A stretch of DNA of 64,000 bases from Streptomyces sp. NBC_00523 (GCF_036346615.1 NZ_CP107836.1:2108001-2172000), one strand, 5' to 3'. Counted from the first letter of the stretch, positions 24,898-33,268 are shown. Numbers and translations: made by a program. Notes: generated by a model not told the origin, from the sequence alone.

Positions 24898-26067
24898 CTA
24901 CCGCAGGTGGGACGTGTCGTTCAGCAGGCGTACGGAGGCGTTGCCGTCGGCGTAGTACGCGACGGACGAGACGGACGCCGCCGACAGCTCCATCCGGAAC
25001 AGCGCCTCCGGGGGCGCTCCCAGGGCGAGCCGGACCAGGGTCTTGATCGGGGTGACGTGCGTGACGACGAGGACCGTGCGCCCCGCGTAACGCGTGACGA
25101 GGCCGTCCCGGGCGACCGCCACCCGCCCGGCGACCTCCGCGAAGCTCTCGCCGCCGCCCGTGGGGGCCGCGTCCGGGGAGGCGAGCCAGGCGTCCAGGTC
25201 GTCTCCGTACCGCTCCCTGACCTCGCCGAACGTGAGCCCTTCCCAGGCCCCGAAGTCCGTCTCGCGCAGCCCGTCCTCGACGCGGACCTCCAGGCCGAGC
25301 CGGGCCGCGACCGCCCCGGCCGTCTGGCGGCAGCGGCGCAGCGGTGAGCTGACGATCTCCTGCACGGTGCCGCGCGCCGCGAACGCCGTGGCCGCGCGCT
25401 CGGCCTGCTCCAGGCCCGCCGGGGAGAGCTCGGGGTCGGTGCCACCGCTTCCGGAGAACCGCTTCTGCGGGGTGAGGGCCGTCTCGCCGTGCCGCAGCAG
25501 GACGAGGGTGGCGGGCGCGCCCAGGTCGGGCGCCGGGCCCCAGCCCACCTGCGGGGTGACGGGGTCGGCGGCCACCGGGGCGCGCGGGGTGTCCAGGGCG
25601 GCCGTGGACGCCGAGGGCTCCCACCGTTCGCCGCGCCCGCCCGCGTCCATCGCCTCGTTGGCCAGCCGGTCGGCGTGCTTGTTCCGCTCGCGCGGGATCC
25701 ACTCGTAGGTGAGGTCCGCGCCGGGCAGGACCGCCGCCGCCTCGGCCGCGAGCGGCTTCATGTCCGGGTGCTTGATCTTCCAGCGGCCGGACATCTGCTC
25801 CACGACGAGCTTGGAGTCCATCCGGACGCGCACCTGGACCCCGGTGCCCACCGGACCGTCCGCGATCAGGGCGCCCACCGCGCGGAGGCCGGCGACGAGG
25901 CCCTTGTACTCGGCGACGTTGTTGGTCGCGACGCCGATGTACTCGGCGGTCTCGGCCAGCGTCTCGCCGGTGTCCGGGTCGATGACGACCGCGCCGTAGC
26001 CGGCGGGGCCCGGGTTGCCCCGGGAGCCGCCGTCGGCCTCGACCACGAACCGGCGCGGCAGGCTCAC
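24898..26067 (-). CDS. Bifunctional RNase HI / acid phosphatase (CobC-like) fusion
   Basis: A 389-residue two-domain protein. The N-terminal RNase HI domain (about 1-145) shows VEADGGSRGNPGPAGYG, NNVAEYKGL, RMDSKLVVEQM and NKHADRLANEAMD, supplying the D-E-D-D metal site that cleaves RNA in RNA-DNA hybrids. The C-terminal domain (about 185-389) is a histidine phosphatase: LVLLRHGETA carries the phosphorylated His and VVTHVTPIKTL the second. Fusions of this type are known in Streptomyces and mycobacteria, where the phosphatase half acts on alpha-ribazole phosphate or general phosphomonoesters. Its ATG overlaps the end of the zinc-ribbon gene by one base, so it is the last gene of a three-gene operon. 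Confidence 0.95.
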   Translation of the reverse strand: MSLPRRFVVEADGGSRGNPGPAGYGAVVIDPDTGETLAETAEYIGVATNNVAEYKGLVAGLRAVGALIADGPVGTGVQVRVRMDSKLVVEQMSGRWKIKHPDMKPLAAEAAAVLPGADLTYEWIPRERNKHADRLANEAMDAGGRGERWEPSASTAALDTPRAPVAADPVTPQVGWGPAPDLGAPATLVLLRHGETALTPQKRFSGSGGTDPELSPAGLEQAERAATAFAARGTVQEIVSSPLRRCRQTAGAVAARLGLEVRVEDGLRETDFGAWEGLTFGEVRERYGDDLDAWLASPDAAPTGGGESFAEVAGRVAVARDGLVTRYAGRTVLVVTHVTPIKTLVRLALGAPPEALFRMELSAASVSSVAYYADGNASVRLLNDTSHLR

Positions 26068-26810
26068 TACAGGCCCGAGTCGGCGGTGCGGACCAGGATG
26101 CGGCGGCAGTTCTCGCAGCGCAGCACCGTGTCCGGGGACGCGGCCTTCACGTCGTTGATCTCGGTGATGTTGAGCTCCAGGCGGCAGCCCTCGCAGCGGC
26201 GCTGGTAGAGGCGGGCGGCGCCCACCCCGCCCTGCTGGGTGCGGAGCTTGTCGTACAGCTTCAGCAGGTCGGCAGGGACCGAGCCGGCGACGACCTCGCG
26301 CTCCTTGGTGACCGTGGCGGCCTCCGCGTCGAGCTCCTGGGTGGCGGCGTCACGGCGGGCGGTGGCGTCGTCCACCTTGGCCTGCACGGCGGCGACCCGG
26401 TCGGTCAGCTCGGCGACGCGCTCCTGTGCGGACTCGCGGCGCTCCATGACCTCCAGGACGATGTCCTCCAGGTCACCCTGGCGCTTGGCGAGCGAGGTGA
26501 TCTCGCGCTGGAGACTCTCCAGGTCCTTCGGCGAGGTGACCGCGCCGGAGTCCAGGCGCTGCCGGTCGCGGGCGGCGCGCTGGCGGACCTGGTCGACGTC
26601 CTGCTCGGCCTTGGTCTGCTCGCGGGCGGTGTCGCTCTCCTCGGTGGTCGAGGCGACGAGCAGGTCGCGGAGCTGGGCGAGGTCGGCCGTCAGCGACTCG
26701 ATCTCGGCGTGCTCGGGCAGGGACGTGCGGCGGTGCGCGAGCTGGGAGAGGCGCTGGTCGAGCGCCTGGACGTCGAGAAGTCGGATCTGGTCGGCGGGCG
26801 CGGCGTTCAG
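26067..26810 (-). CDS. Coiled-coil zinc-ribbon protein (DUF164/CdsZ-like), apparent CTG start
   Basis: A 247-residue protein made of a long antiparallel coiled coil (about residues 10-190, rich in Glu/Gln/Arg heptads) and a C-terminal C4 zinc ribbon with CEGCRLEL and RCENCRRIL. The fold is that of HP0958/DUF164 proteins, which act as RNA or protein chaperones. No ATG, GTG or TTG stands at the natural N-terminus (LNAAPADQIRLLDVQALD); a CTG at 26810 does, overlapping the TGA of the NIF3 gene as CTGA and preceded by GGAG at seven bases. The nearest in-frame ATG is 17 or more codons further up, deep in the NIF3 gene. I infer a CTG start with coupling. Confidence 0.85.
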   Translation of the reverse strand: MNAAPADQIRLLDVQALDQRLSQLAHRRTSLPEHAEIESLTADLAQLRDLLVASTTEESDTAREQTKAEQDVDQVRQRAARDRQRLDSGAVTSPKDLESLQREITSLAKRQGDLEDIVLEVMERRESAQERVAELTDRVAAVQAKVDDATARRDAATQELDAEAATVTKEREVVAGSVPADLLKLYDKLRTQQGGVGAARLYQRRCEGCRLELNITEINDVKAASPDTVLRCENCRRILVRTADSGL

Positions 26811-27643
26811 TTGGGGGCTCCAGAAGAGTGGTGGGCGGTCCAGGGGTCGGTGACCTGCTTCGAGACGTGGACCCTCAGGTCCCATCCGAGGCGGTCGGAA
26901 ATCGCTTCGAGCTGTGCGGCGGCCTGCTCGCACCACGGCCACTCGGTGGCCCAGTGCGCGGCGTCGACCAGGCCGAGCGGCGAGTGCTGGGTGGCCTCGG
27001 AGGCCGGGTGGTGGCGCAGGTCGGCGGTGAGGAAGGCGTCCGCACCGGCGGCGCGCACCGCGTCGAAGAGGCTGTCGCCGGAGCCGCCGCTCACCGCGAC
27101 GGTGCGCACCAGCGCCTCCGGGTCCCCGGCGAGGCGGATGCCCTGCGCGGTGGCGGGCAGCCGGGCGGCGGCGCGGGCGGCGAACGCGCCCAGGGTCTCG
27201 GGGTGGTCGAGCACGCAGATCCGGCCGAGCCCCCGGCGGCCCGACGGGTCCGCCGGGTCCGGGACGAGGGGCCGCTCGACGCGCAGGTCGAGGGCGGCGG
27301 CCAGGGCGTCGGAGACGCCGGGATCGGCGGTGTCGGCGTTGGTGTGGGCCACGTGCAGCGCGATGCCGTCGCGGATCATCGTGTGCACGAAGCGGCCCTT
27401 GAAGGTGTCCGCCGCGACCGTCGTCGTACCGCGCAGGTAGAGCGGGTGGTGGGTCACGACGAGGTGCGCGCCCAGTTCCTTCGCCTCGTCGGCGACCTCC
27501 TGGACGGGGTCGACGGCGAAGAGCACCCGGTGGACCTCGGCGTCCGGATCACCGCAGACGGTGCCGACCGCGTCCCATCCTTCGGCCCGCTCGGGCGGCC
27601 AGAGGGCGTCGAGCTCGGAGATGACTTCAGACAGACGGGGCAC
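26807..27643 (-). CDS. NIF3/YbgI-family dinuclear metal-centre protein
   Basis: A 278-residue member of the NIF3 family, toroidal hexamers with two metal ions per subunit; linked to GTP cyclohydrolase I type 2 (FolE2-like) annotation, but the biological role is unclear. Metal ligands are visible in AHLVVTHHPLYLRG and HVAHTNAD near the N-terminus, and in the C-terminal LVDAAHWATEWPW. The GTG at 27643 was chosen from the conserved start VPRLSEVISELDALWPP; no strong ribosome site is visible. It is the first gene of the operon with the zinc-ribbon and RNase H-phosphatase genes, each joined by start/stop overlap, an arrangement conserved in Streptomyces. Confidence 0.9.
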   Translation of the reverse strand: MPRLSEVISELDALWPPERAEGWDAVGTVCGDPDAEVHRVLFAVDPVQEVADEAKELGAHLVVTHHPLYLRGTTTVAADTFKGRFVHTMIRDGIALHVAHTNADTADPGVSDALAAALDLRVERPLVPDPADPSGRRGLGRICVLDHPETLGAFAARAAARLPATAQGIRLAGDPEALVRTVAVSGGSGDSLFDAVRAAGADAFLTADLRHHPASEATQHSPLGLVDAAHWATEWPWCEQAAAQLEAISDRLGWDLRVHVSKQVTDPWTAHHSSGAPN

Positions 27644-27841
27644 GGAGGAAAGGCTACCTGCCCGCCGCGCCCCGGGGAGCCCCGGGAACGGGCCGCCCGC
27701 AGCCCGGCCCCGCACAGCACACGCACGCTCGGTCGTACAGCGAAATCCGGCCATCACCACCCTTATGTGTGAAGTGGGGGAGGTCGTGTTGTTCGGCTGG
27801 AAGTGCGAAAACTAGCTTCGGTTGCCGGAGGTGATGAGTCG

Positions 27842-29125
27842 ATGACTGCCTGTGCCATCGAGGAGGGGGCCACCACGGGTGACGGCGGACCGGCGGAGCC
27901 GGAGCCGGAGCCCGGTCCCGGCGACCCCGAGGGTGCCGTCGCGGAGACCGGCCCGGCGGAGGACGCCCCGGCGCCGGAGGCCGTCGTACCGGCCGCCGCG
28001 CCCCAGGCGGACGTCCCCGCCGAAACGGTTCTGCCCGCCTTCACGCTCACCACCGACGGGGCGTACGGCGCGCGGCTCACCGCCGCCCCGGTGCCCGGCG
28101 CCGACACCGCCTGGTACGCCGAGCGCTGGACACTCGACGGGCCCGAGCCGTATGCCGTGCCGCTGCCCACCGACCAGCCGGAGGAGGCCGAGGCGCAGCT
28201 GGTGCCGCTCGCCGACGGCCGGGTGCTGATCCGGCGCCGGGTCGCCGAGCGGCACACCTTCTCGCTGCTCTACCCGACCGGCCCCGGCACCGGCGAGCTG
28301 CTGCTCGGGGCCGTCGAGCGGGACGCGCTCGCCCTGCTGCCGCCGTCGCCGGACGGGGTGAGCGCGTACGCCCTGGCGGTCGGCGCGTACTCCACGGAGC
28401 TGTGGCGGGTGGCGGGCGGGACGGCCGGTCCCGAGCACCTCGCGGACCTGCCGGGGCGCTGCTCCGGCGGCGTCTGGCTGGACCGGGCGGGGCGGATGCT
28501 GGCCCTGGACCGGGAACCGGCCGGGGGCGGTCCGGTGAAGACGGTCGCGGTCGACCTGGGGCGGGGAGCCGAGATGACCCCGCTGCTCCAGATCGCGCCG
28601 GACAGCGACGACCGGCTGCTGCTCGCGGACCCGGACAGCGGGCTGCTGCTGATCCGCTCGGACGCGCCCGGCCACGACCGGCTCGGCTGGGGGGTGCTCG
28701 GCAGCTGCCTGCCGGTGCGGTTCCCGGAGTGCCTGCGGCTGCCGGACCGCTCGGTGGAGCCGTTCGCCGTGCAGCCGGGGCAGATGCTGATGCCGGAGAG
28801 CTGTGCGGTGGCCCTCCGGATCGACGGGGCGGCGGGCCGCTGGATCGGCCTGTGGCGCCCGTCGGGCCGCCGGCTGCACCAGCTCGCGGCGCCCGGGGGC
28901 TGGCTGGCGGGCAGCGGGGTCTGGTCGCGCGACGGGGTGCTGAAGCTCCCTTACGCGGACGGGGACACGGCGTGCGCGGTGGCCCTGCTGGAGATGCCGG
29001 AGGAGGCGGAACCGGCATGCGGCACAAGCGGTACGCAACCTTCCGCCCCGGCGATGAATCCTCCTGTGTGTACACCGGTACCACTGGGGCAGGCGCCTCT
29101 CGTGGGGCGTACGGTCCCTGACTAA
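27842..29125 (+). CDS. Conserved hypothetical protein, probable beta-propeller
   Basis: A 427-residue protein without a signal peptide. The first 65 residues are acidic and Pro/Ala-rich, probably disordered. The rest consists of repeating units of about 45 residues with beta-strand pattern, with phrases such as GRVLIRRRVAERHTFSLLYP, AYALAVGAYSTELWRVAGG and RLLLADPDSGLLLIRSDAPG. They resemble blades of a WD-like or NHL-like propeller, but no family signature is exact. GGAGGTG lies eight bases before the ATG, supporting this start over an in-frame GTG at 27803. It is divergent from the NIF3 operon. The function is unknown; a binding or scaffold role is only inference. Confidence 0.75.
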   Translation: MTACAIEEGATTGDGGPAEPEPEPGPGDPEGAVAETGPAEDAPAPEAVVPAAAPQADVPAETVLPAFTLTTDGAYGARLTAAPVPGADTAWYAERWTLDGPEPYAVPLPTDQPEEAEAQLVPLADGRVLIRRRVAERHTFSLLYPTGPGTGELLLGAVERDALALLPPSPDGVSAYALAVGAYSTELWRVAGGTAGPEHLADLPGRCSGGVWLDRAGRMLALDREPAGGGPVKTVAVDLGRGAEMTPLLQIAPDSDDRLLLADPDSGLLLIRSDAPGHDRLGWGVLGSCLPVRFPECLRLPDRSVEPFAVQPGQMLMPESCAVALRIDGAAGRWIGLWRPSGRRLHQLAAPGGWLAGSGVWSRDGVLKLPYADGDTACAVALLEMPEEAEPACGTSGTQPSAPAMNPPVCTPVPLGQAPLVGRTVPD

Positions 29126-29247
29126 GCTGGGACCGGGCTCACGCACCGTGCGTCTCGGTCACCGACCGTGGCCTTTTCCCGGACGGGCGGCGGCGTGACG
29201 CTCCGGTTGGCACACACGTAAGCGATCACAACGGGGTGACTTCCCAC

Positions 29248-29424
29248 ATGTCTGAAGCCCGCACCGACACGACCCAGACGTTCCCGCCCGCGGCGGACGC
29301 GCAGCGGGGCGACGCCGGCGGCTCCGGAAAGCACCGAGGGGGTGTGGCGACGGACGACACGACGGCAACGCCGGCCGGCCGTCATCGCCGCCCCGCCGAG
29401 GAGAGCGGCGCGGCGGCGGCCTGA
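29248..29424 (+). CDS. Possible small disordered protein (58 residues)
   Basis: An ATG-initiated frame in the 486-bp gap before the ABC exporter encodes a Thr/Ala/Arg-rich, hydrophilic peptide beginning MSEARTDTTQTFPPAAD and ending in an Ala run. A terminator hairpin follows 19 bases after its stop, which is what a real short transcript would show. There is no good Shine-Dalgarno sequence and no domain. It could equally be a leader region without a protein product. Confidence 0.45.
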   Translation: MSEARTDTTQTFPPAADAQRGDAGGSGKHRGGVATDDTTATPAGRHRRPAEESGAAAA

Positions 29425-29443
29425 CCGCATCGAGGAGGGGAAA

Positions 29444-29492
29444 GCGGTGCCCCCGTCGCCCGGGAGACCATCCCGGGCGACGGGGGCACCGC
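29444..29492. terminator. Strong terminator hairpin upstream of the ABC exporter operon
   Basis: A 22-bp perfect stem (starting GCGGTGCCCCCGTCGCCCGG) closes a five-base loop, GACCA. It isolates the ABC exporter operon from upstream transcription. Confidence 0.85.
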
Positions 29493-29531
29493 TCTGTCCG
29501 CCCCTGAATCGAGCGGAGGCGGACCCTCCGC

Positions 29532-29559
29532 GTCCGCGATGACAAATGTCATGGCGGAC
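29532..29559. promoter_or_regulatory. 28-bp palindromic operator upstream of the ABC exporter-two-component operon
   Basis: GTCCGC-G-ATGACA-AA-TGTCAT-G-GCGGAC: both the inner 6-mers and the outer 6-mers are perfect inverted repeats around an AA centre. It ends 52 bp before the exporter ATG, and an AT-rich TACATA follows at about 29563. The operon encodes its own NarL-type response regulator, the natural candidate to bind here. Confidence 0.65.
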
Positions 29560-29611
29560 CGAGTACATACACATCTGCCGCCGCGCGCTCACGCTGCGTA
29601 ACGTCGTAGAC

Positions 29612-30604
29612 ATGACGCAGACAAGGGACGACGAGGCCGCGGTGGTCTTCACCGGGGCGGTGAAGACGTTCGGGCGGGCCGGACGGAGCGTACGGGCCGT
29701 CGACGGGGTGGACGTGCGGATCGGGCGCGGCGAGACCGTGGCCCTGCTGGGGCGCAACGGGGCGGGGAAGTCCACCGCCATCTCGCTGCTGCTCGGGCTG
29801 AACGAGCCGGACGAGGGGGCCGTGCGGGTCCTGGGCCGCTCCCCCGAGCAGGCGGTGCGGGCCGGGCTGGTCGGCGCCATGCTCCAGGAGGGGCGGCCGA
29901 TACCCAGGGTGACCGTGCGCGAGCTGGTCGCCTTCGTCGCCTCGACCTACCCGCGTCCGCTGCCGGTCGCCGAGGCGCTGGCCCTGGCGGGCGTCACGGA
30001 GTACGCGGACCGGCGCATCGACAAGCTCTCGGGCGGCCAGACCCAGCGGGTGCGGTTCGCCGTCGCGCTGGCGGGGAATCCCGAGCTGATCGTGCTGGAC
30101 GAGCCGACCGCCGCGCTGGACGTGGAGGGGCGGCGCGCGTTCTGGGAGTCGATGCGGGCCTACGCCCGGCGCGGCAACACCGTGCTCTTCTCCACGCACT
30201 ATCTGGAGGAGGCCGACGAGAACGCGGACCGGATCGTCGTCATCGACCGGGGCCGGGTCGTCGCGGACGGCAGCGGCGAGGCGATCAAGGAGGCGGCCGG
30301 GCACAGCCAGGTCTCCTTCGACCTCGTCGGCGGCTCCACGGAGGGCCTGGACCGGCTGCCCGGTGTCGTCACCGTCGAGGTGACCGGCGACCGCGCCCTG
30401 CTGCGCACCGACGACTCGGACGCGACGGTCGTGGAGCTGGCCCGCCTCGGTCTGGTCCGCGGCCTCCAGGTCTCCCGGGCCACGCTGGAGACCGCCTTCC
30501 TGGCGCTCACCGCGCCCGGGGAGCCCGCACCGGAAGACATCGCCCCGCTCGGGGACACCGCCCGCGCGAGGACCGCGCCCAGCACCGAGAAGGAGACCGT
30601 CTGA
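29612..30604 (+). CDS. ABC-2 type exporter ATP-binding subunit (DrrA/LnrL-like)
   Basis: A 330-residue ATPase that powers export. All nucleotide-binding motifs are present: Walker A GRNGAGKST, a Q-loop in AMLQEG, signature LSGGQTQRV, Walker B LIVLDEPTAALD and the switch His in FSTHYLEEAD. The C-terminal 90 residues form the extra regulatory domain found in drug-export ATPases of the DrrA type. ATG 29612 is used because the upstream open frame lacks homology-like sequence. It overlaps the permease gene by one base and heads a four-gene operon with its own two-component system, a layout typical of exporters that give resistance to cell-envelope antibiotics. Confidence 0.92.
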   Translation: MTQTRDDEAAVVFTGAVKTFGRAGRSVRAVDGVDVRIGRGETVALLGRNGAGKSTAISLLLGLNEPDEGAVRVLGRSPEQAVRAGLVGAMLQEGRPIPRVTVRELVAFVASTYPRPLPVAEALALAGVTEYADRRIDKLSGGQTQRVRFAVALAGNPELIVLDEPTAALDVEGRRAFWESMRAYARRGNTVLFSTHYLEEADENADRIVVIDRGRVVADGSGEAIKEAAGHSQVSFDLVGGSTEGLDRLPGVVTVEVTGDRALLRTDDSDATVVELARLGLVRGLQVSRATLETAFLALTAPGEPAPEDIAPLGDTARARTAPSTEKETV

Positions 30605-31323
30605 TGTTCCGTTACATCCTGCTCGAAATGCGCCGGACCCTGCGTGACGCCGGATTCCTGATCTTCGGCACGGGCATGCCGGTGATGATGTACCTGATCT
30701 TCACCAACATCGGTGACGACAGCGCCGACGGCTGGAAGACCGCTTCCATGGTCGGCATGGCCGCCTACGGCGCGCTCGGCTCCGCGATGTCGATCGGTAC
30801 GGGCGTCGCCTCCGACAAGTCCCTCGGCTGGCTCCAGCAGTTGAGGGTCACCCCGCTCTCCCCGTCGCACGTGGTGGTGGGCCGGGCGGTCAGCGGATCG
30901 GTGACCGTGCTGCCGGTGATCCTGACCGTGCTGCTGGCGGGCGGGCTGCTCAACGGGGTGCGGATGGCGGCCTGGCAGTGGGCGGTGCTGGTGCTGCTGC
31001 TGTGGATCGGCGCGCTGCCCTTCACCCTGCTCGGCCTGGGCAACGGCTACCGGCTGACCCCGCAGGGCACCGGCGTCGTCAACGTCGCCTGCCTGATGGG
31101 CTTCGGGGTCGTCGGCGGGCTGTGGTTCCCGCTGGAGATGCTGCCCGAGTGGCTGCGCTCGGTCGGCCGGTTCACCCCGGCCAACCGGTTCGCGGACCTG
31201 GGCTGGGCGACGACCGACGGGCACGCGCCGGGCGCCGTGACCATAGGCGTGCTCGCCGCGTGGCTCCTGCTGTTCGGCGCGTACGCGGTGATCTCGTACC
31301 GTCGGTCCGCCAGGACCGTGTGA
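30604..31323 (+). CDS. ABC-2 type exporter permease subunit
   Basis: A 239-residue membrane protein with six predicted helices, the standard size of ABC-2 permeases paired with DrrA-like ATPases. Helix 1 includes LIFGTGMPVMMYLIF, and the conserved loop around PEWLRSVGRFTPANRFADLG precedes the last helix, as in other LnrM/YdfJ-like permeases. The start overlaps the ATPase stop (TGATG). With the ATPase it should form a dimeric exporter; the substrate is not identifiable, but the linked DesK/NarL-type system suggests a membrane-active compound or lipid. Confidence 0.9.
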   Translation: MFRYILLEMRRTLRDAGFLIFGTGMPVMMYLIFTNIGDDSADGWKTASMVGMAAYGALGSAMSIGTGVASDKSLGWLQQLRVTPLSPSHVVVGRAVSGSVTVLPVILTVLLAGGLLNGVRMAAWQWAVLVLLLWIGALPFTLLGLGNGYRLTPQGTGVVNVACLMGFGVVGGLWFPLEMLPEWLRSVGRFTPANRFADLGWATTDGHAPGAVTIGVLAAWLLLFGAYAVISYRRSARTV

Positions 31324-31334
31324 CAGGAGTGAAC

Positions 31335-32579
31335 ATGCCGGGGACCGGACGACCATCGTTCAGGGAGCGCCGCCGGATGCGGAAGGAGAACCGCAGGCCG
31401 GGACCGCCCTCGCCGTACGCGCTGCTGCCGTGGCTGCTGATGGGCCTGGGCGCCTTCTCCAACCTCTTCCAGGGCGAGACCCCCACCCCGTGGATCGCCG
31501 GAGCCGGTCTGCTGGCCTTCAACTCGCTGTACATCTCGGTGGTGTTCCGGGGCTTCAGCAAGGAGAAGCGCGAGAGCCCGGTGACGTACGTCCTGCTGGG
31601 CGCGCTGGCCGCGGTCACCTTCGCCCTGGCCATCGGTTACGGGGGCAGCTGGCTGCTGTTCTTCCCGCTGCTCTCGCTGGCCGCCGGCACCGTCCTGCGC
31701 CACCGGCTGCTGGCGGTCGGGCTGCTCGGGCTCGCGGTCGCCGCCTGCGCGGTCGCGGTCTGGCGCGACGACAGCGCCTCGCCGCCGTGGACGCTGGGGT
31801 ACGGGACGTTCATCTCCGGGGCCGTGACGTCGGCGATCCTCCGGCTGGCGGAGACCGTGACGGAGCTGCGGGCCACCCGGCAGGAGCTGGCCCGGGCCGC
31901 CGTCGAGCAGGAGCGGCTGCGGTTCTCGCGCGATCTGCACGACCTGCTGGGCCACACGCTCTCGGTCATCGTGGTGAAGTCGGAGGCCGCGCGCCGGCTC
32001 GCCCCGCGCGACGTGGACGCGGCGCTCTCCCAGGTCGCCGACATCGAGTCCGTCGGGCGGCAGGCGCTCACCGAGATCCGCGAGGCCGTCACCGGTTACC
32101 GCGAGGGCAGCCTCGCGACCGAGCTGGACCGGGCCAGATCCGCGCTGACGGCCGCCTCGGTCGAACCGGTCGTCCGGCGCTCCGGGCCGCCGCTCTCCCC
32201 GCAGACCGAGGCGCTGCTGGGCTGGGTGGTGCGGGAGGCCGTCACCAACGTGGTGCGGCACTCGACGGCGACGCGCTGCGTGTTCGAGGTCAGCGGGACC
32301 GGCGAGAAGGTCCGGCTGACGGTGACCGACGACGGCCGGGGCAGGCCCGAGGGCCCCGCGCCCACCCCGGGCATCGGCGGCACCGGTCTGAAGGGGCTCA
32401 CCGAACGGCTCGCGGCGGCGGGCGGCTCCCTGGTGGCGGGCCCCGGCCCGGACGGCGGTTTCGTGGTGACCGCCGAGCTCCCGGTGGACGCGGGCGGCGA
32501 GGAGGACGGCGACGCCGACGCGACGCCGATGCCGGGAGCCGGGGACGATCCGGCCTGCTCGCCTACCCTGGGCCGGTGA
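31335..32579 (+). CDS. DesK/NarX-type sensor histidine kinase
   Basis: A 414-residue kinase. The first 170 residues contain four to five membrane helices with very short loops and no extracellular domain, the design of intramembrane-sensing kinases. The dimerisation and phosphoacceptor region follows with FSRDLHDLLGHTLSVI (phosphorylated His202), and the HATPase_c domain has REAVTNVVRHS, TVTDDGRGRP and GGTGLKGLTERLAAAGG. AGGAG lies five bases before the ATG. The TGA overlaps the GTG of the response regulator gene. It probably senses membrane damage or the exporter's substrate and controls the operon through its partner. Confidence 0.93.
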   Translation: MPGTGRPSFRERRRMRKENRRPGPPSPYALLPWLLMGLGAFSNLFQGETPTPWIAGAGLLAFNSLYISVVFRGFSKEKRESPVTYVLLGALAAVTFALAIGYGGSWLLFFPLLSLAAGTVLRHRLLAVGLLGLAVAACAVAVWRDDSASPPWTLGYGTFISGAVTSAILRLAETVTELRATRQELARAAVEQERLRFSRDLHDLLGHTLSVIVVKSEAARRLAPRDVDAALSQVADIESVGRQALTEIREAVTGYREGSLATELDRARSALTAASVEPVVRRSGPPLSPQTEALLGWVVREAVTNVVRHSTATRCVFEVSGTGEKVRLTVTDDGRGRPEGPAPTPGIGGTGLKGLTERLAAAGGSLVAGPGPDGGFVVTAELPVDAGGEEDGDADATPMPGAGDDPACSPTLGR

Positions 32580-33217
32580 ACGAGATGCCTCAGGAGCACC
32601 CCCCGGCCAAGTCCGTCCGCGTCCTGCTCGCCGAGGACCAGGGGATGATGCGCGGCGCGCTCGCCCTGCTGCTCGGGCTCGAACCGGACATCGAGGTGGT
32701 GGCCCAGGTCGGCGCGGGCGACGAGATCGTGGCGGCCGCGCTGGCCTCCCGGCCGGACGTTGCCCTGCTGGACATCGAACTGCCGGGGCGCAGCGGTCTG
32801 GACGCGGCGGCCGACCTGCGCGAGGAGGTCCCGGACTGCCGGGTGCTGATCCTCACCACCTTCGGCCGGCCCGGTTATCTGCGCCGGGCGATGGAGGCGG
32901 GGGCGGCGGGCTTCCTGGTGAAGGACGGCCCGGTCGAGGATCTGGCCGAGGCGATCCGCCGGGTGCTCGGCGGGGAGACGGTGGTCGATCCGGCCCTTGC
33001 GGCCGCCGCGCTCAGCTCGGGGGCGAGTCCGCTCACCGCGCGGGAGCGGGACGCGCTGGTCGCGTCGGCGGACGGCGCGACGGTCGCCGACATCGCCGCC
33101 AAGCTGCACCTGTCGGAATCGACGGTCCGCAACTACCTGTCGTCGGCGATCGGCAAGACGGGCACGCGCAACCGCATGGAGGCGGTCCGCGCGGCCCGGC
33201 AGCAGGGCTGGCTCTGA
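32576..33217 (+). CDS. NarL/FixJ-family response regulator
   Basis: A 213-residue regulator with a receiver domain (about 14-130; phosphoacceptor Asp66 in VALLDIELPG, Thr in ILTTFGRPGYL and Lys in FLVKDGP) and a C-terminal LuxR-type helix-turn-helix (SPLTARERDALVASADGATV and STVRNYLSSAIGKTG). GTG 32576 overlaps the kinase stop as GTGA, so kinase and regulator are translationally coupled. The 28-bp palindrome at 29532-29559 upstream of the exporter is its probable binding site. Confidence 0.94.
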   Translation: MNEMPQEHPPAKSVRVLLAEDQGMMRGALALLLGLEPDIEVVAQVGAGDEIVAAALASRPDVALLDIELPGRSGLDAAADLREEVPDCRVLILTTFGRPGYLRRAMEAGAAGFLVKDGPVEDLAEAIRRVLGGETVVDPALAAAALSSGASPLTARERDALVASADGATVADIAAKLHLSESTVRNYLSSAIGKTGTRNRMEAVRAARQQGWL

Positions 33218-33268
33218 CCGCGTCCGCACCTTGTCCTTGCCGTCAACACCCGGGGGCCCGTCCGCTTC

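Noticed and set aside
27803..27841. Longer start (GTG 27803) for the propeller-like protein
   Set aside because: The ATG at 27842 has a strong GGAGGTG site at eight bases, while the upstream GTG has none.
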